Assembly: GCA_022770425.1 (NCBI GenBank)
Contig: JALEHY010000037.1
Span: 1 to 48,074 of the forward strand
Direction: 5' to 3'
Source of the DNA: Parvimonas sp.
GTDB taxonomy: Bacteria; Bacillota; Clostridia; Tissierellales; Peptoniphilaceae
DNA: 48,074 bases
In this document: in pieces, positions 26,358 to 35,611 of the stretch
Position numbering within the stretch: the first letter of the stretch is position 1
Layout of the letters: every line of letters starts with the position of its first letter
Notes under the pieces: generated by a model
What the model saw: the letters and a program-made list of their open reading frames with translations, nothing else
Database searches by the model: none
Told to the model about the DNA's origin: nothing
Translations under genes and position numbers: made by a program

Positions 26358-26715
26358 TTTTTTTGAAAGTTTAAAATGTGCAATTAATGGTATAGTTTTG
26401 ATTTTAAAGTCTGAACGAAATTTTAAAATTGATTTTTTTGTTTTTATTTTTGTAATAATTTTATCATATCTTTTTAAGGTAAGTATGTCAGAATTTTATA
26501 TTTTGTTAACTATGTGTTGCATAGTTATGAGTTTTGAAATTTTAAATACTGTAATTGAAAGAATTTTAGATTATATTTCTATTGAATATAGTGAGAATAT
26601 AAGAACGATTAAAGATATGGCTGCGGGGTTAGTTTTGATTACTGCTTTTTTTGCTTTTATCATTGGGTTGTTTATTTTTGTTCCAAAGATTTTAAAATTT
26701 ATAGGAGAGTTTTGA
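26341..26715 (+). CDS. dgkA: Diacylglycerol/undecaprenol kinase
   Basis: Small integral membrane lipid kinase of the DgkA family. In Gram-positives the substrate is usually undecaprenol, recycling the lipid carrier for wall synthesis; substrate choice here is inferred. The 124-aa protein has three membrane segments (about 35-52, 55-75 and 95-118) and the catalytic pattern SFEILNTVIERILDY followed by IKDMAAGLVLITA. It overlaps ybeY by 17 bases and shares one base with the cdd start. Confidence 0.93.
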   Translation: MKKNSDFFESLKCAINGIVLILKSERNFKIDFFVFIFVIILSYLFKVSMSEFYILLTMCCIVMSFEILNTVIERILDYISIEYSENIRTIKDMAAGLVLITAFFAFIIGLFIFVPKILKFIGEF

Positions 26716-27110
26716 TGGAAGAAAATAAAAAATTAATATCAGTGGCTTTAGATAGTCAAAAAAAGGCTTATGTTCCTTATTCCGGTTTCAAAGTCGGTGC
26801 TGCTGTTTTAACAGAATGCGGAGAAATTTATGGAGGGTGTAATATTGAAAACGCATCTTATACTCCTACCATTTGTGCTGAAAGAGTAGCAATTTTTAAA
26901 GCTATTTTTGATGGCTGTAAAAAAATAAAAAAAATTGCAGTCGTAGGTAAAGAAAATGAGTTTACATACCCATGTGGAGTTTGTAGACAAGTAATAAGAG
27001 AATTTTGTACCGAAGATTGTGAGTTAATAATTATAAAAAACGAAACTGAATTTAAAATTTTAAAATTCAGTGAAATATTACCATACAGTTTTGGTCCAGA
27101 GGATTTGTAA
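26715..27110 (+). CDS. cdd: Cytidine deaminase
   Basis: Deaminates cytidine and deoxycytidine to uridine forms in pyrimidine salvage. The 131-aa protein has the zinc-binding motifs TICAERVAIF (Cys-Ala-Glu) and PCGVCRQV, plus YVPYSGFKVGAAVL and GCNIENASYTPT, matching the tetrameric type. I take ATG 26715, which shares a base with the dgkA stop and has TAGGAGAG 5 bases upstream; a TTG three bases earlier is also in frame but less well spaced. It lies between dgkA and era, a common Gram-positive arrangement. Confidence 0.96.
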   Translation: MEENKKLISVALDSQKKAYVPYSGFKVGAAVLTECGEIYGGCNIENASYTPTICAERVAIFKAIFDGCKKIKKIAVVGKENEFTYPCGVCRQVIREFCTEDCELIIIKNETEFKILKFSEILPYSFGPEDL

Positions 27111-27112
27111 TT

Positions 27113-28009
27113 ATGGATAATTTTAGATCTGGTTTCGTTACTATAGTCGGTCGTTCTAATGTTGGAAAATCCACTTTGTTAAATAGAATTATCGGTGAAA
27201 AAATATCAATTATTTCAAATAAACCTCAGACTACACGATTTAATTTAAAGCTTATTTATAATTCATTAGATTCACAAATAATTTTTTTAGATACTCCCGG
27301 AATTCAAAAGCCTAAAAATAAACTCGGAGAATTTATGTTAAAACAAGCCGTGGACTCAATAAAAGGTGTTGATTTAGTTTTGTATATGGTTGATTCGAAT
27401 TCTGAACTTGGTGAATTAGACAATTTTACTATTGAAACTTTAAGTAAAATAAACCTACCAAAGATTTGTATAATAAATAAAGTCGACAAAATAAGTGATG
27501 TTGACATTGAACATTTAATTTCAGTGTATAAAAATAAGCATATGTTTGATAAAATTATACCAATATCCGCAATTAATGGTTCAAATGTTTATAATCTTAT
27601 ACACGAAATAAAAATGTTTTTACCATATGGACCGAAATATTACTCTGATGATATGATTACTGATCAAACTGAAAGAGAAATAGTTGCAGAAATTATAAGA
27701 GAAAAGGCGCTTAATAACTTAAGAGATGAAATTCCTCATGGTATAAATGTTATAATTGAAACATTTTCTGTCAGGAAAGATAAGCCTATTATAGATATTG
27801 AGGCTACAATATGTGTTGAACGCAAATCACATAAAGGTATGGTTATTGGTAAAAACGGAGATATGATTCTAAAAATTGGTAAACATTCAAGAATTGATAT
27901 CGAGAAATTTTTAGACTCAAAAGTAAATTTAAAACTATTTGTAAAGATTGATGATGATTGGAGAAATAAATCATTTAAGGTGAAAGAATTTGGATATTTC
28001 AAAAAATAA
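27113..28009 (+). CDS. era: Ribosome assembly GTPase Era
   Basis: GTPase that binds 16S rRNA near the anti-Shine-Dalgarno end and acts in 30S maturation. The 298-aa protein has G1 GRSNVGKSTLLN (about 12-23), switch I PQTTRFN, G3 DTPG, G4 NKVD and SAING for G5. The C-terminal KH domain (about 205-298) has GMVIGKNGDMILKIG. The last 20 bases overlap recO. It works in the same pathway as the nearby YbeY and RsmD. Confidence 0.97.
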   Translation: MDNFRSGFVTIVGRSNVGKSTLLNRIIGEKISIISNKPQTTRFNLKLIYNSLDSQIIFLDTPGIQKPKNKLGEFMLKQAVDSIKGVDLVLYMVDSNSELGELDNFTIETLSKINLPKICIINKVDKISDVDIEHLISVYKNKHMFDKIIPISAINGSNVYNLIHEIKMFLPYGPKYYSDDMITDQTEREIVAEIIREKALNNLRDEIPHGINVIIETFSVRKDKPIIDIEATICVERKSHKGMVIGKNGDMILKIGKHSRIDIEKFLDSKVNLKLFVKIDDDWRNKSFKVKEFGYFKK

Positions 28010-28685
28010 TATTTTTATATTAAACGGTTATATTGTTTCGTCGTTTAATTACCTAAACAAAGGAAAAATATACAAAATATATACTGACAATTTAGGGTTA
28101 ATTTCGATATATAGTAAAGATATGGATTTTTATTTGTCTAATTTTTCAGAATATAATTTTACTTTAACTAAGGGAAGGGAATTTTTTTACTTAAAAGAAT
28201 ATGATTTATTGAAGTATAATCATCATAATAGTAAGAAATATTTTCTTTTTTTGAATATTATCAGCGAAATAATTTTAAAAACTATGCTTTTTGAGATGGA
28301 AAATTTTGCTATTTATTCACTTATTTCGGAAATTTTAAATTTATATTCTGATGAAAATTATATAGATGTTCTTATATATTTTGTTTTTAATTACTTGTCA
28401 CTTAGCGGTTACTACATTACATTTGACAATTTAAACAATAAAAAATACTATTTTGACATTGAACAGTTGGAGGTAAACAGTTATTCAAATTATTTTTACA
28501 AAAATAGATTTCAATATGATTTAACTGATGAAGAGGTTAAACTTTTAAAGTCTTTGTACTATAATGAAATTAAATTTGAAGGTAAAAGTACAAATATTAA
28601 TAATAGATTATTTGGAATTTTGATTAATGCTTTATGTATTAATTTTGGAGTAAGTAAATTTAATACATTTAATTTATTTAGTTAA
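27990..28685 (+). CDS. recO: DNA repair protein RecO (divergent)
   Basis: RecO helps load RecA at single-strand gaps as part of the RecFOR pathway. The call rests on the N-terminal OB-fold-like pattern (NGYIVSSFNYLNKGKIYKIYTDNLG-type spacing, residues about 9-33), length (231 aa) and position between era and dnaG, where recO is common. The sequence is very divergent, rich in Phe, Tyr and Asn, and lacks the paired Cys of the zinc site found in some RecO proteins. The start is TTG 27990, with AAGGTGA at 27977-27983 giving good spacing. The gene overlaps era by 20 bases. Confidence 0.7.
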   Translation: MDISKNNIFILNGYIVSSFNYLNKGKIYKIYTDNLGLISIYSKDMDFYLSNFSEYNFTLTKGREFFYLKEYDLLKYNHHNSKKYFLFLNIISEIILKTMLFEMENFAIYSLISEILNLYSDENYIDVLIYFVFNYLSLSGYYITFDNLNNKKYYFDIEQLEVNSYSNYFYKNRFQYDLTDEEVKLLKSLYYNEIKFEGKSTNINNRLFGILINALCINFGVSKFNTFNLFS

Positions 28686-28694
28686 GGTGAGAAA

Positions 28695-30509
28695 ATGGCA
28701 TATATAAAAAAAGAAAAAATTGAAGAAATAAAGTCAAAAGCAGATATTGTATCTGTTGCAAGCGACTATATTTCTGTAAAAAAAAGTGGAAGATATTATA
28801 TAGCTAATTGTCCATTTCATAATGAGAAAACACCTTCTTTTTTTCTTTATCCTGAAACTAATACATTTCATTGCTTTGGGTGTGGAAAACATGGTGACAG
28901 CATTTCTTTTGTAATGGAAATGGAATCATCTGACTATGTTGATACAATAAAACAATTAGCTAAAAAATTTAATGTTGAACTTGAATATGATACTAACAAA
29001 AATGTACCGAAAGTAAGCTATGATAAATATTACTTTGTAAATGATTTTGTTGCCAAGTTTTATTACAGAAATATGATGGAAAGCCAAATTCCTAAGCAGT
29101 ATCTGTTGAAAAGAGGTATTAACCAGAAATCTATAAACACTTTTTTGATAGGATATGCAGGCAGTGAATGGAAAGCATTATACAACAAATTACTTAATAG
29201 TAATATTGATTTATCTATTGCTGAAGAGTTAGGACTTATAATAAAAACTAAAAGCGGAGAATATGTTGACAGATTTAGAGATAGGATAATTTTTCCAATA
29301 TTAAATAAAAATAAACAAATAATCGGATTCGGCGGAAGAACTATTGTAAATGATAAAGCTAAATACTTAAATTCTCCTGAAAGTGTAATTTTTAAAAAAG
29401 GAGATAATTTATATTCTATTGACAAATTCGCTGAAAATAATTTAAGAGATAAAATTCTGATTGTTGAAGGCTATATGGATGTAATATCTCTATATCAAAA
29501 TGGTATTAATTTTGCTGTTGCAGGACTTGGTACAGCATTTACTGAAAATCAGGCAAGACTTGCAAAAAAATTTTCAAGAGGTAACGTATATTTATGTTAT
29601 GACAGCGATAATGCCGGAATTAATGCAACCAACAAAACTGCCGGTATATTAAAAGAAATATCTGTTAATCCTAATATTTTATTGTTACCGAACAATTTAG
29701 ATCCGGATGATTATATACGTACTTACGGATTAACATCTTTTAATAATTTACTTGAAAATGCAATAGATATAAACGAGTTTAATTATACTAATTTAAAAAA
29801 TTCAAAATTAAATAATGAATCATTAGTAGAAAAAAATATATTAAATGAAAAAATTTTAGAATTTTTATCAAAAATTGAAACAAATATTTTATCTGATTTA
29901 TATATAAATAAAATTTCAAATGAGTTTGGAATTGATAAAAACTCATTGAAAGAAGATTTGGCAAAATTTGATAAAAATTCAATAGAAAAAGAGGAAAATC
30001 ATTCAACTAATAATATTAATTACATTAGTAATACCGTTAGTTCTATGACTAATAATGATAAAAAACTTTTGATTATGGGTATTATTCTATTAATGAAAGG
30101 AAATAAAGAATTATTAAATTTTTTAAATGAAATGAAAACTCTATGCAAAGGGAATATTATTGAGTCTATTTTGGAATTTATTTCTGAAAATACTCGTAAT
30201 AATATTGTAACAATACCAACAATGTTGATTGATAAATTTAAATTTGATAGGGAAAAATTAAAAATTGTAGAGTACATTATTGGAGCCTATAAAGAAAATT
30301 TAGTGTTTTCAACAAATGATTATATTAAGTTATTAAAAATATCTTTAATTCAATTTAATATAAGGATTGTTACTAATAACATAGAACATTTAAAAAGAAT
30401 GGACAATAAAGACGAAAATGTAGTTTCTAATTTAAATTTTAATATAGAAAAATTAATGGAACTAAATAAAAGTCTTAAAAATGCGCAGAAAGGGGTTTAT
30501 TATGAATAA
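28695..30509 (+). CDS. dnaG: DNA primase
   Basis: Makes RNA primers for DNA replication. The 604-aa protein has the N-terminal CHC2 zinc finger (CPFHNEKTPSF...HCFGCGKHGD, about 40-65), the TOPRIM core with LIVEGYMDVI and CYDSDNAG, the GFGGRTI segment and a helical C-terminal domain that contacts the DnaB helicase. AAGGTGAG precedes the ATG. Its stop overlaps the start of rpoD by 8 bases, the conserved macromolecular-synthesis arrangement. Confidence 0.97.
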   Translation: MAYIKKEKIEEIKSKADIVSVASDYISVKKSGRYYIANCPFHNEKTPSFFLYPETNTFHCFGCGKHGDSISFVMEMESSDYVDTIKQLAKKFNVELEYDTNKNVPKVSYDKYYFVNDFVAKFYYRNMMESQIPKQYLLKRGINQKSINTFLIGYAGSEWKALYNKLLNSNIDLSIAEELGLIIKTKSGEYVDRFRDRIIFPILNKNKQIIGFGGRTIVNDKAKYLNSPESVIFKKGDNLYSIDKFAENNLRDKILIVEGYMDVISLYQNGINFAVAGLGTAFTENQARLAKKFSRGNVYLCYDSDNAGINATNKTAGILKEISVNPNILLLPNNLDPDDYIRTYGLTSFNNLLENAIDINEFNYTNLKNSKLNNESLVEKNILNEKILEFLSKIETNILSDLYINKISNEFGIDKNSLKEDLAKFDKNSIEKEENHSTNNINYISNTVSSMTNNDKKLLIMGIILLMKGNKELLNFLNEMKTLCKGNIIESILEFISENTRNNIVTIPTMLIDKFKFDREKLKIVEYIIGAYKENLVFSTNDYIKLLKISLIQFNIRIVTNNIEHLKRMDNKDENVVSNLNFNIEKLMELNKSLKNAQKGVYYE

Positions 30510-31647
30510 TAAACTTAATGATATTGAATATGATGAGGTTAAAATTTTAATAATTGAAGAACTTACAAGATATGCTAATGATAATAATGGTATAGTAAAT
30601 AATAAATACCTTGAGTCTTTAGATTTATTTAATTTGATTGATATTGATGATATCGAGGAAATAAAAAATAAACTTTTAGAAAATCAAATTGAATTTATTG
30701 ATGAAAGTGAAGATATTGAAGATCTTGATATTGATGATGATTTAATTGATTTAGATGATGATAAAGAAGATATAGAAGAAGAAATAAAGTTAGATGATTT
30801 TTCTGATTTAAAAGGATTCAATATTGACGACCCTGTAAAAATGTATTTAAAAGAAATTGGGAAAATTCCACTTTTAAGTGCTGAAGAAGAAAGAATTTTA
30901 GCTGAAGAAATGGAAGCAGGCAGTATAAGGGCAAAAAAGAAATTAGCTGAAACTAATTTAAGACTTGTAGTTAGTATAGCAAAAAGATACGTCGGAAGAG
31001 GTATGCAATTTTTAGACCTCATTCAAGAAGGTAATATGGGACTTATGAAAGCTGTTGAAAAGTTTGATTTCAGAAGGGGATTTAAATTCAGTACTTATGC
31101 AACATGGTGGATTAGGCAAGCAATCACAAGATCAATTGCCGATCAAGCAAGAACTATAAGAATTCCGGTTCATATGGTAGAAACTATAAATAAATTAGTT
31201 AGGATTGAAAGACAATTAGTACAAGAATTTGGACGAGAACCGACTAATGAAGAAATCTCAGAACATATGGGAATTGAAGTTGAAAAAGTAAATGAAATCA
31301 GAAAGATAGCTCAAGAGCCTGTTAGTCTTGAAACTCCAATAGGTGAAGAAGACGATAGTCATTTAGGAGATTTTATTGAAGATGAAACGGCAGTTGCTCC
31401 TGATGATGCTGCAAATTTTACAATGTTAAAAGAACAATTAAATACTGTTTTAAATACACTTTCTGAACGTGAAAAGAAAGTTTTAGAGCTTAGATTTGGA
31501 TTAAATGACGGAACTCCGAGAACTTTGGAAGAAGTAGGAAAAGAGTTTGAGGTTACACGTGAAAGAATAAGACAGATTGAAGCTAAAGCTCTCAGAAAAT
31601 TAAAACATCCAAGTAGAAGTCAAAAACTAAAAGATTTTTTGGAATAA
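30502..31647 (+). CDS. rpoD: Primary RNA polymerase sigma factor (sigma-A/RpoD)
   Basis: Housekeeping sigma factor. The 381-aa protein has a region 1.1-like N-terminus, a run of Asp/Glu-rich low complexity (about 65-105), region 1.2 (DDPVKMYLKEIGKIPLLS), region 2 (RLVVSIAKRYVGRGMQFLDL, FSTYATWWIRQAI), region 3 and region 4 with a helix-turn-helix (RTLEEVGKEFEVTRERIRQIE). ATG 30502 is preferred to an in-frame codon at 30481 because AAAGGGG at 30489-30495 is 6 bases upstream. It explains the -35/-10 promoters seen in this window. Confidence 0.97.
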   Translation: MNNKLNDIEYDEVKILIIEELTRYANDNNGIVNNKYLESLDLFNLIDIDDIEEIKNKLLENQIEFIDESEDIEDLDIDDDLIDLDDDKEDIEEEIKLDDFSDLKGFNIDDPVKMYLKEIGKIPLLSAEEERILAEEMEAGSIRAKKKLAETNLRLVVSIAKRYVGRGMQFLDLIQEGNMGLMKAVEKFDFRRGFKFSTYATWWIRQAITRSIADQARTIRIPVHMVETINKLVRIERQLVQEFGREPTNEEISEHMGIEVEKVNEIRKIAQEPVSLETPIGEEDDSHLGDFIEDETAVAPDDAANFTMLKEQLNTVLNTLSEREKKVLELRFGLNDGTPRTLEEVGKEFEVTRERIRQIEAKALRKLKHPSRSQKLKDFLE

Positions 31648-31650
31648 ATT

Positions 31651-32328
31651 ATGATTAGTCTTAGATTAAAAAAAATTTGTGATTTAGTAGATAATAACTC
31701 TGTTGTTGCTGATATTGGAACTGATCATGGGATAATTCCGGTTTATCTTTCAAAAGAAAAAGTTTCTAAAAAAATAATTGCAACGGATATTAGCAAAAAT
31801 TCTTTAGAAAAACTTAATAAAAAACTATTATTTGATAAAACTCTTAATAACATTGAAACTCGAGTTTCAGATGGACTTGATTCGTTTAAAGAATTTGAAA
31901 TTGATACTATCATTATTTCCGGAATGGGCGGAGTACTGATAAGAGATATTTTGCTTTCTAATTTAAATATTGCAAAAAGTGCAAATTATTTAATATTAAG
32001 TCCAAATAATTCATTAGATATTTTAAGAAAATTTCTTTTGGAAAACTCTTTTACTATTGAAAATGAATCAGATGTTTTTGAAAATAATAAATATTACCAA
32101 ATATTGAAAGTTAAAGTAGGAAAAGAATTATATAAATATGATTATGAATATATTTATGGAAAATTATTGATAAAAAACAAATCTGAAAATTTAAAATTAT
32201 TTTTAAAAAATGAATTAAAAAAGTATAACTTAATATTAGATAAAATAGATAAAAATACATCTGAGCAAAGTTATCTAAAAATTGAAGATAAAATTTGTGT
32301 AATAAGGAGTATTTTGAATGAGTTTTAA
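31651..32328 (+). CDS. trmK: tRNA (adenine-22-N1)-methyltransferase TrmK
   Basis: SAM-dependent methyltransferase that makes m1A22 in tRNA, a Gram-positive enzyme. The 225-aa protein has the SAM-binding segment VVADIGTDHGIIPVYL (about 18-33), ATDISKNSL and the family motif TIIISGMGGVLI, then a C-terminal coiled coil. Gene order rpoD-trmK-nif3-like is the common Firmicute order. It starts 3 bases after rpoD and overlaps the next gene by 11 bases. Confidence 0.93.
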   Translation: MISLRLKKICDLVDNNSVVADIGTDHGIIPVYLSKEKVSKKIIATDISKNSLEKLNKKLLFDKTLNNIETRVSDGLDSFKEFEIDTIIISGMGGVLIRDILLSNLNIAKSANYLILSPNNSLDILRKFLLENSFTIENESDVFENNKYYQILKVKVGKELYKYDYEYIYGKLLIKNKSENLKLFLKNELKKYNLILDKIDKNTSEQSYLKIEDKICVIRSILNEF

Positions 32329-33100
32329 ATTAAAAGAACTTTTAACCTTACTTAATGAAGAATATAAATTTGATTTACAAGAAAATTGGGACAATTCCGG
32401 TATTCAATTTGGAAATTTAGATGATACTATTTCAGGAATATTGGTAGTTATGGATATTACGAATGAAAGTATTTTGTTTGCAAAAGAAAAAAATATTAAT
32501 TGTATTTTATCCCATCATCCATTATTTTTTGAAAAAATAAAAAATATAACTGTTGATTCTCCCAATTACAAAAAGTTGAAATTACTATTTGATAATAATA
32601 TTAATGTTATTTCTGTACATACTCCGTTAGATTTAAATTTTAATGGTATAAGTAAAGGATTATCTAATTTATGTAATATAGAAAATGAAAGTTTTTTTAT
32701 ATCCGTTAAAGATAATTATGGTTATGGTATTGTCGGAAATGTTTCAAGTTTAAAAATGACTGAGTTTTTAAACTGTTTACATAAACATTTTTCAAAAATA
32801 ATATATTATGGAGATGGCAATAAAATTATTAATAAAGTAGCAGTTTTGGGAGGTTCCGGAGCATTTGGAATTGAAGAAGCGCTTTTACAAGGTTGCGATT
32901 TATACATTAGTTCGGATTTTAAATATCACGATGTTCAAAAGGCGATTGAAAATGGATTGAATCTTATTGATTTAGGTCATTATGAATCTGAATTTGTAGG
33001 GCTTAATAATTTTAAGATTTATTTAGAGAAGTATTTAATTGACCATAATTTAAAAATTTTGATTTATGATAATAATATATTTAAAGCAAATATATTTTAG
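32318..33100 (+). CDS. Nif3-like dinuclear metal centre protein
   Basis: Member of the Nif3/YbgI/YqfO family, which binds two metal ions; some databases label it GTP cyclohydrolase I type 2, but no physiological role is firmly established. The 260-aa protein has the metal-binding motifs LSHHPLFF, VHTPLDLN and DLGHYESE. It is the short form without the central domain seen in the roughly 370-aa B. subtilis YqfO. AAGGAG at 32304-32309 supports the ATG. It closes the long rsmD-to-nif3 gene run; rnpB follows directly. Confidence 0.92.
   Translation: MSFKLKELLTLLNEEYKFDLQENWDNSGIQFGNLDDTISGILVVMDITNESILFAKEKNINCILSHHPLFFEKIKNITVDSPNYKKLKLLFDNNINVISVHTPLDLNFNGISKGLSNLCNIENESFFISVKDNYGYGIVGNVSSLKMTEFLNCLHKHFSKIIYYGDGNKIINKVAVLGGSGAFGIEEALLQGCDLYISSDFKYHDVQKAIENGLNLIDLGHYESEFVGLNNFKIYLEKYLIDHNLKILIYDNNIFKANIF
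33091..33096 (+). promoter_or_regulatory. Possible -10 element of the rnpB promoter
   Basis: TATATT lies 10 bases before the inferred 5' end of the RNase P RNA, inside the last codons of the Nif3-like gene. I see no good -35 at 16-18 bases upstream, so this is weak. Confidence 0.3.
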
Positions 33101-33105
33101 TTAAT

Positions 33106-33434
33106 TTAAGTAAGACAGACAATCGCGTGATTATTCACGAGGAAAGTCCGTGCACCACAGAGCGGAATGCTGGATAACGTCCAGTGGGGGCGACCCTAAG
33201 GCAAGTGCAACAGAAATATACCGCCATATTTATGGTAAGGATGGAAAGGTAAGGTAAGAGCTTACCAGCATATAGGTGACTATATGGCTATGTAAACCCC
33301 ATTCGGTGCAAGATCAAGATTGGACATTGACAGTTGCTCGCTGTGTCCATAGGTAGATTGCTTGAGCAAATTGGTAACAATTTGCCTAGATAGATGATTG
33401 TCTAATACAGAACACGGCTTATAGTTTTGCTTAA
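33106..33434 (+). ncRNA. rnpB: RNase P RNA (catalytic subunit)
   Basis: Catalytic RNA that trims the 5' leader of precursor tRNAs. Recognised by conserved elements in order: CACGAGGAAAGTCCGTGC (about 33137-33154), GCGACCCTAAGGCAAG and ACAGAAATATACCGCC (the CR regions), GGTAAGAGCTTACC, GTAAACCCCATTCGGTGCAAG and, near the end, AGATAGATGATTGTCTAATACAGAAC. The ends were set by the P1 stem: TTAAGTAAGAC (33106-33116) pairs with GTTTTGCTTAA (33424-33434). The GGTAAGAG hairpin and the 329-base length suggest the ancestral A type rather than the Bacillus B type; that subtype call is tentative. Confidence 0.95.
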
Positions 33435-33443
33435 TACATAATT

Positions 33444-33472
33444 AAATATAAGGTTTAGCCTTATATTTTTTT
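33444..33472 (+). terminator. rnpB intrinsic terminator
   Basis: AAATATAAGG (33444-33453) pairs perfectly with CCTTATATTT (33459-33468) around loop TTTAG, and the T-run continues to 33472. It ends the rnpB transcript. Confidence 0.85.
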
Positions 33473-33490
33473 GATTATTTATTTAATCAA
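33471..33490. repeat. Inverted repeat between rnpB and rnr
   Basis: TTGATTA (33471-33477) and TAATCAA (33484-33490) are exact inverted copies with a 6-base gap. They lie between the rnpB terminator and the rnr ribosome site (33501). They may be a leader hairpin or operator; no T-run follows. Confidence 0.35.
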
Positions 33491-33519
33491 ATTTATTTAG
33501 AAAGGAGATTTTAATAAAA

Positions 33520-35607
33520 TTGGAAAAAGAAATATTAAAATTTATAAATAAACGAAATTACATAGCATTAACAAAAGAAGAATTGGCTCTTGCACTTGAT
33601 ATTCCATTTGCCGATTTAAAGTATTTTTTCAATACATTATCTTCTCTTGCCGATAGTAAAAAAATTATGATAAAAGATTATAAATATTATCCATTCAATG
33701 ATTCTTCTAAAATTTTAGGAAAAATTATTTTTACTCCTAAGGGTAATGCTTTTTTAACTTCCAATAATTTAGATGAGGATATTTTTATACCAAAAAAAGA
33801 CATAAATGGAGCTAATCATAATGATGAAGTGGAAGTTGAAATTGTAAAAGAAAAAACGAACTCTTCAAAAGCTGAAGGGAAAGTGATAAAAATTTTAAAT
33901 AGAAATTCAAATTTAATAGTTGGAACTTTTACCGAAAATAAAAATTTTGGTTTTGTTATTCCTGATGATAATAAATTCAATTATGATATTTTTATAAAAA
34001 AAGGAGATAAAAACGGTGCAAAATCAAATGATAAAGTCGTTTGTAGAATAATTGAATTTCCTGATAAAAGAAAAAGTCCGGAAGGTGTAGTTGTTGAAGT
34101 ATTAGGTAATAAAAACGATAAAACTGCCCAAATTATTTCACTTTTAAAAGAATCAAATGTACCATATAAGTTTTCAAACAAAGTCTATAAAGAATTAGAA
34201 AACATATGTTCATTGGATATGTCTAAAGAAATAAAAAATAGAGTTGATTTTAGGGATATGTTTACAGTAACTATTGATGGTGCAGATTCTAAAGATTTTG
34301 ATGATGCAATTTCTATTGATAAAAAAGGAAATGAATACATTTTATATACACATATTGCAGATGTATCATATTATGTAAAAAAAGATTCAAAATTAGATTA
34401 TGAAGCATATAATAGGGGAAATAGTATATATTTATTTGACTATGTAGTTCCTATGTTGCCTGAAGAACTTTCTAACGGTTTATGTTCTTTAAATCCGCAT
34501 ACTGATAGATTAGCTATTTCATTAAAGATGATTATTGGAAAAAATGGAAACGTCAAAGAATATAAATTTTATGAATCCGTTATAAATAGTAATTATAGAT
34601 TAATTTATGATGATGTTACCGACTTTTTAGAAGGCAATAAAACTTTTTATAACGATGATATTTTAAAAGAAAAACTCTTAATTATGAATGAATTAAATGA
34701 AATACTGTCAACTAAACGTGCTAATAGAGGAACTATTGATTTTGACTTTCCCGAAGTTGATATAATATTTGATAAAGATGGAAAAGTTAAAGATATTTCT
34801 AATAAAAAAATCGGTATTGCTAATAAAATTATTGAATCATTTATGATATGTGCTAACGAAGTAGTCGGTAAACACTTTTCAGATATTGATATTCCAATAA
34901 TATATAGAATACACAAAAAACCTACCGAAGAAAAAATTAATAACTTAAGAACTTACTTTTCACATATTGGAATAAAAGCATATCCCGATGAATTGTTATC
35001 TTCAAAATTCTTACGAAACGTAGTACAAGAATATAAAGAAACTTCAAAATCAAGTTTTATAAATTATATTGTATTACGTGCAATGAGTAAAGCAGAATAT
35101 TCACCGGATATAGATATACATTTTGGTTTAGCTAATTTATTTTATTGCCATTTTACTTCCCCTATAAGGAGATATGCAGATTTAACTGTTCACAGAAGCA
35201 TAAAAAATTATCTTCATTCTGAAAATGCTTTATCAAAAAATTATCTTAATTATCTTAACATAACTTCTAATCATATAAATGATACTGAAATTTTAGCTGT
35301 TGAACTTGAAAGAAAATTTGAAGATATAAAAAAAGCTGAATTTATGAAAGATAAAGTAGGACAAGTATTTAGTGGCGTTATTGTTTCTATAACATCTTTT
35401 GGATTATTTATACAGTTAGAAAATACTGTCGAAGGACTTGTTAGGTATGAAGACATTTCTGATGATTATTACATTTTTGATGAAAAATCTTTAACTGCTT
35501 ATGGTAAAAGAACAAAAAAAGTTTTTGATATAGGAATGAATGTAGAAGTAATAGTTTCAAAGGTTAATGATATTACAAATGAAATAGAATTTTTCTTAAA
35601 TAGGTGA
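33520..35607 (+). CDS. rnr: Ribonuclease R
   Basis: 3'-to-5' exoribonuclease of the RNB family that degrades structured RNA and works with SmpB-tmRNA in quality control. The 695-aa protein has an N-terminal winged helix (about 1-65), two cold-shock/OB domains (about 65-215), the RNB catalytic domain (about 240-570) with DGADSKDFDDAIS and GLANLFYCHFTSPIRRYADL, and a C-terminal S1 domain (about 610-695). The start is TTG 33520, 12 bases after AAAGGAG; the spacing is long, but no better in-frame start exists. smpB follows within 5 bases, as in many Firmicutes. Confidence 0.95.
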   Translation: MEKEILKFINKRNYIALTKEELALALDIPFADLKYFFNTLSSLADSKKIMIKDYKYYPFNDSSKILGKIIFTPKGNAFLTSNNLDEDIFIPKKDINGANHNDEVEVEIVKEKTNSSKAEGKVIKILNRNSNLIVGTFTENKNFGFVIPDDNKFNYDIFIKKGDKNGAKSNDKVVCRIIEFPDKRKSPEGVVVEVLGNKNDKTAQIISLLKESNVPYKFSNKVYKELENICSLDMSKEIKNRVDFRDMFTVTIDGADSKDFDDAISIDKKGNEYILYTHIADVSYYVKKDSKLDYEAYNRGNSIYLFDYVVPMLPEELSNGLCSLNPHTDRLAISLKMIIGKNGNVKEYKFYESVINSNYRLIYDDVTDFLEGNKTFYNDDILKEKLLIMNELNEILSTKRANRGTIDFDFPEVDIIFDKDGKVKDISNKKIGIANKIIESFMICANEVVGKHFSDIDIPIIYRIHKKPTEEKINNLRTYFSHIGIKAYPDELLSSKFLRNVVQEYKETSKSSFINYIVLRAMSKAEYSPDIDIHFGLANLFYCHFTSPIRRYADLTVHRSIKNYLHSENALSKNYLNYLNITSNHINDTEILAVELERKFEDIKKAEFMKDKVGQVFSGVIVSITSFGLFIQLENTVEGLVRYEDISDDYYIFDEKSLTAYGKRTKKVFDIGMNVEVIVSKVNDITNEIEFFLNR

Positions 35608-35611
35608 TTTT

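Noticed and set aside
30481..30501. N-terminal extension of RpoD
   Set aside because: The upstream codon precedes the ribosome site that serves ATG 30502.
33471..33499. TTGATT-N17-TATTTA as an rnr promoter
   Set aside because: It would start transcription inside the rnr ribosome site.
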